This document shows, piece by piece, positions 59,165-64,000 of a stretch of 64,000 bases of DNA. The stretch is from positions 2,587,083 to 2,651,082 of the forward strand of contig NZ_AP018207.1 in NCBI RefSeq assembly GCF_002367995.1. Direction: 5' to 3'. A program made the position numbers and the translations under genes. The stretch comes from Calothrix brevissima NIES-22. Lineage in GTDB: Bacteria > Cyanobacteriota > Cyanobacteriia > Cyanobacteriales > Nostocaceae. Within the stretch, counting starts at the first letter, position 1, and each line of letters begins with the position of its first letter. The notes below the pieces were generated by a model. It saw only the letters and a list, made by a program, of their open reading frames with translations, ran no database searches and was not told the DNA's origin.

Positions 59165-61096
59165 GTGTCGTCTAGGACTTTTGAAGACAAGGAAGGCCAA
59201 AATAAGGCTTCATCAGGTTTTGAGTTTTTGAAAGGAGTAGGTCAGGTAGCTGGCGGAACTCTACTATCAATCACAATGCTGACAAGCTCAATTGTAGCGG
59301 GGGGATTGGTGGGTTTAGCTATTAGTTTTCGTAATTTGCCTGATGTCAGGCAATTGCGTAACTTCTTTCCTTCAGAAACGACTTATATTTACGATATAAA
59401 AGGAAAACTCTTAACCAGCGTTCATGGAGAAGCTAACCGAGAAGTTGTACCTCTAGATAGAATTTCTCCCAATCTCAAACGCGCAGTATTAGCCAGTGAA
59501 GATGGACATTTCTACAACCATCACGGTATCAATCCCACAGGTGTAGGTCGGGCGATTATCGTCAACTCAGTAGCTGGTGGCGTTAAAGAAGGTGGCTCTA
59601 CCATCACCATGCAGCTGGTGAAAAACTTATTTTTGTCTCATAAGCGTGCTTTTACCCGGAAGCTAGCAGAAGCAGTGCTAGCAATTCGCTTAGAACAAAT
59701 TCTGACTAAAGACCAAATTTTAGAGATGTACCTCAATCAAGTTTATTGGGGTCATAACAACTATGGCGTACAAACAGCAGCAAGAAGTTACTTTAACAAA
59801 TCAGCAGAATATTTAACTTTGGGTGAATCAGCAATGATGGCTGGTTTAATTCAAGCACCAGAAGAATTCAGCCCCTTTGTCAGCATGAAATTGGCAAAGC
59901 AGAAACAAAAAGAAGTTTTAGGGCGGATGCTGGACTTGAATTGGATTACTCAGCAAGAGTATGATGATGCCCTCAAACAAGAAATTAAACTCGGTAAAAT
60001 TCGCTCTTTCCAAGGTAGTGCCTTACCTTATGTCACTAATACAGTTGCCCAAGAATTAGCGAAAAAATTCGGGCGTGATGCATTGCTCAAAGGTGGGATG
60101 CGTGTCCAAACAACAGTTGATGCCGAATTTCAAAAAATGGCAGAGCAAACAGTTGTCAAATGGCATGAGAGACTACAGGAACAAGGTTTATCGAAGAATC
60201 AAATGGCCTTGGTAGCGATTGATCCCCGCACGCATTTTGTCAAAGCGTTGGTAGGAGGTGTTGATCCCAAAACTAGCGAATTTAACCGCGCCACCCAAGC
60301 TCAACGTCAGCCAGGATCTTCTTTTAAACCCTTTGTTTACTACACTGGCTTTGCTTCTGGTAAGTTTGCACCAGATACAACGGTGGTAGATGCACCTGTT
60401 GGTTATCGTGATGGTGATGGTTGGTACTATCCGAAAAACTATGATGGTGGTTTTTCTGGTGCAATGTCGATTCGTACTGCTCTAGCACAATCGCGCAACA
60501 TCCCTGTAATTAAAGTTGGTAAAGCTGTGGGGATGAATAAAGTTATTGAAACTTGCCGGACTTTGGGCATTATGAGTCCAATGGAACCGGTAACTTCTTT
60601 ACCTTTAGGCGCTATTGGTGTCACACCATTGGAAATGGCTAGCGCTTATGCTACCTTCGCTAATTATGGCTGGCAGTCACCAGCAACGGTAATTGCCCGA
60701 ATTACAGATAGTAGCGGTAACGTTTTACTGGATAACACGCCAAAACCCCAATTGGTTCTCGATCCTTGGGCATCAGCAGCAATTATTAACGTCATGCAAT
60801 CGGTAATTACCGAGGGTACTGGTAAAAATGCAGCTATTGACCGACCTGCTGCTGGTAAGACAGGGACAACATCCTCAGAAAAGGATATTTGGTTTGTCGG
60901 TACTGTACCCCAGTTAACCACTGCCGTTTGGGTAGGTAGGGACGATAACAGACAATTAGCCAGTGGTGCTACTGGTGGTGTGATGGTAGCTCCTATTTGG
61001 CGCGACTTTATGCAACAGGCGCTAAAAAACGTACCTGTAGAAAACTTTAAATCGCCCTCCCAATTTCCTCGCCCCAAAGCGAATGAGAAGGATTAG
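59165..61096 (+). CDS. Class A penicillin-binding protein (bifunctional)
   Basis: This 643-residue inner-membrane enzyme polymerises glycan strands and crosslinks peptides. A membrane helix spans about 27-55. The transglycosylase domain (GT51) has Glu 112 in SEDGHFYNHHG and GGSTITMQLVKNLFLS. The transpeptidase domain has the nucleophile Ser 385 in PGSSFKPF, SRN at 443-445 and KTG at 565-567. The start is GTG 59165. It is divergent from tyrS. All catalytic motifs are intact, and it corresponds to the PBP1A/1C-like group of cyanobacteria. Confidence 0.95.
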   Translation: MSSRTFEDKEGQNKASSGFEFLKGVGQVAGGTLLSITMLTSSIVAGGLVGLAISFRNLPDVRQLRNFFPSETTYIYDIKGKLLTSVHGEANREVVPLDRISPNLKRAVLASEDGHFYNHHGINPTGVGRAIIVNSVAGGVKEGGSTITMQLVKNLFLSHKRAFTRKLAEAVLAIRLEQILTKDQILEMYLNQVYWGHNNYGVQTAARSYFNKSAEYLTLGESAMMAGLIQAPEEFSPFVSMKLAKQKQKEVLGRMLDLNWITQQEYDDALKQEIKLGKIRSFQGSALPYVTNTVAQELAKKFGRDALLKGGMRVQTTVDAEFQKMAEQTVVKWHERLQEQGLSKNQMALVAIDPRTHFVKALVGGVDPKTSEFNRATQAQRQPGSSFKPFVYYTGFASGKFAPDTTVVDAPVGYRDGDGWYYPKNYDGGFSGAMSIRTALAQSRNIPVIKVGKAVGMNKVIETCRTLGIMSPMEPVTSLPLGAIGVTPLEMASAYATFANYGWQSPATVIARITDSSGNVLLDNTPKPQLVLDPWASAAIINVMQSVITEGTGKNAAIDRPAAGKTGTTSSEKDIWFVGTVPQLTTAVWVGRDDNRQLASGATGGVMVAPIWRDFMQQALKNVPVENFKSPSQFPRPKANEKD

Positions 61097-61208
61097 AAGC
61101 TAGGGATTAGGGATTGAGAGACTAGAGACTGAGGCGACAAAAATTGAAAAAGCATTTGGTTGGTGCATAGATTACTAGCCCCTAACCTCTAGCCTCTGGC
61201 TCTTGATC

Positions 61209-61544
61209 CTAAGCTTGTTTTTCCAAATCAGTTTTCATCCTCTGTAGGGTGAGGTGCATTTGGTCAAACATTTGTTGAGGAGTTACCCCAAACTGGCCTA
61301 GCTGCGTTTTCATTTGTTCCATAGTCATTTGCGCCATGAAATCTTCAGAAAGCTCGAAACGCTTCATAAAGATACGGTAACGATCCATCATGGCTTCCAT
61401 TTGCTCAATAAACAGCTTTTTGCCTTCACGGTCAAATTTACCGTAATTGTTACCAAGCTTGATTAGCGCTTGATAATCATCAAATAGCTGCTTTGCCTCT
61501 TGCTGAACTATTTCAGAATCAAAGAATCCCATTTTGTTTAACAT
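61209..61544 (-). CDS. DUF1825 family protein
   Basis: This 111-residue, all-helical protein of the DUF1825 family is found almost only in cyanobacteria. MGFFDSEIVQQEAKQLFDDYQALIKLGNNYGKFDREGKKLFIEQMEAMMDRYRIFMKRFELSEDF is diagnostic. It has no membrane segment and is function-unknown. The true start may be the second Met (61532), where family members usually begin. A short tandem-repeat-like gap separates it from the penicillin-binding protein gene. Confidence 0.88.
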   Translation of the reverse strand: MLNKMGFFDSEIVQQEAKQLFDDYQALIKLGNNYGKFDREGKKLFIEQMEAMMDRYRIFMKRFELSEDFMAQMTMEQMKTQLGQFGVTPQQMFDQMHLTLQRMKTDLEKQA

Positions 61545-61669
61545 TCCACTGAGTGTTAAAACTCAGTAAATTATGGTTTTGCTTATATTTTCATTCTAGT
61601 CTAGGGCAATCATCTAAGGAACAAGCTACGGTTGGATTACGGTTAGTTAGGGAAATTTCACCACTTGAC

Positions 61670-62080
61670 TCAAGAACCTTGACGAGATGAAAACTTGCTT
61701 AAGACGTTGGCGATGTTGAGAGACATGGGTACAGATTTAGGATTCGCGGTTTGAGACGAGCCATTCAGACCCAACTTTTCAGCGTATTTCAAAGCTAAAG
61801 AATGTTGAGGATTTAATTTTAATGCTTGGCGAATATAAACCGTTGCCATTCCCTGAAAATTTTGTTGCGCATAAGCAACGCCAAGTAATGCATGGTAGTC
61901 GCTATTCTTCGGTTCAATCTTGATGGCTTCTCGTAGCTCTTGTACACAGCTAGGCCAGTTTTTTTGGTTGGCGTACTGCATAGCCCGTTGGTAGTGACGG
62001 TCAGCGTATTGTTGTATGTTAGCTTGAGAATTATTTTCCTCTAGTCTCTGTTCCACTTCTTTAACTCTTAGTTTTAGCAT
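61670..62080 (-). CDS. TPR-repeat protein
   Basis: This 136-residue protein has tetratricopeptide repeats at about 28-97 (YQRAMQYANQKNWPSCVQELREAIKIEPKNSDYHALLGVAYAQQNFQGMATVYIRQALKLNPQHSLALKYAEKL). An N-terminal short coiled coil and a Ser-rich tail frame them. TPRs bind other proteins, and the partner is unknown. Small TPR proteins like this occur near DnaJ genes in cyanobacteria, but none is here. Confidence 0.8.
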   Translation of the reverse strand: MLKLRVKEVEQRLEENNSQANIQQYADRHYQRAMQYANQKNWPSCVQELREAIKIEPKNSDYHALLGVAYAQQNFQGMATVYIRQALKLNPQHSLALKYAEKLGLNGSSQTANPKSVPMSLNIANVLSKFSSRQGS

Positions 62081-62784
62081 TATTTAGTACCAGCGCGGTT
62101 AGCAACAATAGGTAAAGGTAGTGCAACAATTCAGATAACTCAAAACAGAGAAGTTGATTTTTTGGCTAAAACTAGCTTGATTGAGAATCTTGACTGAAGT
62201 ATTGTTGCTCTTTGAAGAGTTCTCTCAAATATGAGTATTGTAATGTAATGTATTACATAGATCTTCTGAGTGAATACTAGTAAATACAGGGTATTTGGAC
62301 TTTTTCTTTGTGTATAAGTTCTTTGAATATAGCTTACTTATTTCCCATTGATAGCCCGTACTAGAAATCAATACAATAGATTCATATTCAGTAGGTTACT
62401 AGCCCTATAAATTTTAAAAAAGTTGTTTATCTTGATTAATTCCTAGTTTGGGTTTGAGATGTTGTAAGATACATCAATTTGCCTGCTTGAAAACCTTGAC
62501 TTTAAGAATATGACTAAAAAGTGAGGAAATTCTGAGGATTGTTGCAATTATTACTGGCAGTAACAGACTTAAGTTGATTTTTTGTCGGTGTAGATAATGT
62601 AAAGTCTTGTAATTCAGTAATTTCTAGCCAATGTTAGTATTAGCACCATATTTAATTACAGTGAATATATGCAACTCATAGGCAATACTTATCACAAGTA
62701 TCTATAAAAATGAGCAAGCGACCAATATTTAAGCTAATCTCAATGACAATCTATCGTTGACTATTGAGAATCGACAACTAACAA
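62081..62784. other. 704-base intergenic gap
   Basis: This is the longest clean gap in the window. It is AT-rich with no short tandem repeats and few palindromes (a GTAATGTAATGTATTACAT stretch at 62240-62258). It is divergent, so it must hold promoters for the TPR gene and the TM2 gene. No tRNA, known small RNA or coding frame was recognised; an unannotated regulatory RNA is possible. Confidence 0.4.
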
Positions 62785-63183
62785 ATGACAAATGCTCAAT
62801 CGGGGAATATGTTGACTAAGCGAAAAAGCCGCAGCGTAGCCGCTATTTTAGCTTTTTCTGGCACGCTGACTGTATCAGGATTACATAAGTTTTATTTAGG
62901 ACAGCCTTTTTGGGGCTTGTTGTATGTTTTGCTGTCTTGGACGCCTATCCCTAAAGTGGCTAGTGCAATTGAGGGGGTTTGGTATTTGGCACAAGATGAA
63001 GAAGCTTTCGATCGCAATTTTAATTTTGGTAAGTCAGCAATTAAGAATTCACAGCAAGTGAGTAATCATGTAGGCGCAATGGCTGAAGCTTTGCGGGAGT
63101 TAGATGCTTTGCGTCAAGATGGACTAATTTCTGAGTACGAATTTGAACAAAAGCGTCGCCAGCTACTAGACCAGATTTCTTAA
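62785..63183 (+). CDS. TM2-domain membrane protein with C-terminal SHOCT-like helix
   Basis: This 132-residue protein has two membrane helices separated by a short turn at about 18-60. LAFSGTLTVSGLHKFYLGQPFWGLLYVLL is the TM2 signature. The C-terminus (ALRELDALRQDGLISEYEFEQKRRQLLDQI) is a SHOCT-type short helical motif, common in membrane-anchored bacterial proteins. The function is unknown. It lies 14 bases upstream of the helix-hairpin-helix gene. The start is ATG 62785, and a second Met at residue 9 could also be used. Confidence 0.85.
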   Translation: MTNAQSGNMLTKRKSRSVAAILAFSGTLTVSGLHKFYLGQPFWGLLYVLLSWTPIPKVASAIEGVWYLAQDEEAFDRNFNFGKSAIKNSQQVSNHVGAMAEALRELDALRQDGLISEYEFEQKRRQLLDQIS

Positions 63184-63197
63184 CCCCTGCAACTATT

Positions 63198-63731
63198 ATG
63201 AAAAACTGGCTACCTTTAAATCTGAGGTTGCAAAAACTCCGTACTAGGCTGCTCAACGATCCTTACTACAGATTACAATCTGGGGAAGAAGTACAGCTGG
63301 CGATACAATTGGGTATTCAGATTGATGCTAACCAAGCGACTGTCGATGATTGGTTACGTTTACCTGGTTTATCAATTCACCAAGCGCGATCGCTTGTAGA
63401 ATTATCCCGTTCTGGGGTTAAATTTTATTGTATTGAAGATATTGCGGCAGCTTTAGCTATTCCTGTACAGCGTTTACAACCAATCAAGCTGTTGCTGAAT
63501 TTTGTTTACTATGATGAAGAATCTCTCGATTGTCCTGTGCCTTTAGTAAATCCTAATACAGCCACAGTTGAGAACCTAGTAAAAATACCTTTTATTGATT
63601 TATCTCTCGCGCAAGCAGTGGTGCAAAATCGCCTATCTGCTGGGCCATACCGCAATTTGGTTGATTTTCAGCGACGGTTGGAGTTACCAGCAGATGCGAT
63701 CGCACAGTTAATGTATTATTTGCGATTTTAA
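63198..63731 (+). CDS. Helix-hairpin-helix (ComEA-type) protein
   Basis: This 177-residue protein contains ComEA-like helix-hairpin-helix units: residues about 40-80 (IDANQATVDDWLRLPGLSIHQARSLVELSRSGVKFYCIEDIAAALAI) and about 115-175 (VNPNTATVENLVKIPFIDLSLAQAVVQNRLSAGPYRNLVDFQRRLELPADAI). HhH motifs bind DNA non-specifically, as in the competence receptor ComEA. There is no signal peptide here, so a cytoplasmic DNA-binding or scaffold role is more likely than classical DNA uptake. It is probably cotranscribed with the TM2 gene. Confidence 0.8.
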   Translation: MKNWLPLNLRLQKLRTRLLNDPYYRLQSGEEVQLAIQLGIQIDANQATVDDWLRLPGLSIHQARSLVELSRSGVKFYCIEDIAAALAIPVQRLQPIKLLLNFVYYDEESLDCPVPLVNPNTATVENLVKIPFIDLSLAQAVVQNRLSAGPYRNLVDFQRRLELPADAIAQLMYYLRF

Positions 63732-64000
63732 ATACAGGGGCTAGGGCTTCCAGCAGGGTAACCCAACACCAAGGCAGCTTCGTTGGGTTTCATACATAGC
63801 GATGAAAATTTTTTCATCGCGACTGCTTCTATGTACTTATTTCGATCTTCCCCGTGATAATTACTAGATGGAAGTTGATCGTGGCATTGAAGAATATCAA
63901 TCTTTAGGAGTAGATGAAGAATCCATCTTCCTGCTCAAATATGTGCCTTTAAAAACTTACCTATGCTGACTCAGGGAACAATTTTTTTTATTTATACACG
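63732..64000. other. Window end, no complete gene
   Basis: The stretch has a decayed copy of the CCCAAC palindromic repeat (GTAACCCAACACCAAGGCAGCTTCGTTGGGTTTC, about 63760-63793). A 33-codon open frame (ATG 63868 to TGA 63969, beginning MEVDRGIEEYQSLGVDEESI) could be a small protein or remnant; I do not recognise it. Confidence 0.35.

Noticed and set aside
1..64000. tRNA, rRNA, tmRNA, RNase P RNA
   Set aside because: I looked for T-loop (GTTCGA) plus acceptor pairings and known conserved RNA words in the gaps and found none that fold convincingly.

Overview
The window looks like chromosome of a heterocyst-forming (Nostocales-type) filamentous cyanobacterium. The evidence is oxygenic photosynthesis genes (psbB, psbT, petB, petD, chlP, ndhD, ctpA, crtO, ycf34), frequent GCGATCGC (HIP1) octamers, many 7-bp short tandem repeats of the kind known from Nostoc/Anabaena/Calothrix, a XisI-like remnant, and cyanobacterial families such as DUF1825, Uma2 and PEP-CTERM. 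No rRNA, tRNA or CRISPR array was recognised.

Layout. 1-16 kb: FHA protein, recA, PEP-CTERM protein, chlP, a YidD-like protein with a Cys-rich tail, a CysA-type ATPase, a WD40 protein, two Uma2 proteins, a HAD protein, rpsA, then psbB-psbT. 16-29 kb: peptide-ABC binding protein and permease, a HicB-like gene split by a 122-bp insertion, tRNA nucleotidyltransferase, ycf34, tsaB, an anti-sigma-type ATPase, petB-petD, ctpA, a degenerate metallo-beta-lactamase-fold protein and an M50 site-2 protease. 29.3-32.3 kb: an accessory islet with a XisI remnant and a complete methyltransferase/endonuclease pair, whose start codon abuts a match to the cyanobacterial LexA-box consensus. 32-39 kb: crtO, a DUF2993 protein, ndhD, thrB and a coiled-coil protein.

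39.5-46.9 kb (minus strand) holds part of a contractile injection (phage-tail-like) system: DUF4255/Pvc16-like protein, sheath, two tube proteins, two paralogous small tail proteins, a DUF6760-like protein, and a large last gene. That last gene joins an N-terminal FHA domain, about seven acidic repeats and a C-terminal methylglyoxal-synthase-like domain lacking key catalytic residues. Baseplate, spike, tape measure and ATPase are not in the window. 47-64 kb: ArsR regulator, pentapeptide protein, an IS605-type element with intact TnpB, UvrD-like helicase, peptidoglycan-binding/HEAT protein, LD-carboxypeptidase, pyrF, tyrS, a class A penicillin-binding protein, DUF1825, TPR, TM2 and helix-hairpin-helix proteins.

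Non-coding layer. The gaps are full of small mobile repeats that can be dissected from sequence alone. A 114-bp MITE-like family has one intact copy (39371-39484), one copy split precisely by the TnpB element, and one copy with a second MITE (185 bp, 8-bp target duplication) nested in it. A further 205-bp MITE also has an 8-bp duplication. Short tandem repeats have entered genes: at least five genes end inside them, and the helicase carries an in-frame Gly-Asp-Lys repeat between its motifs II and III.
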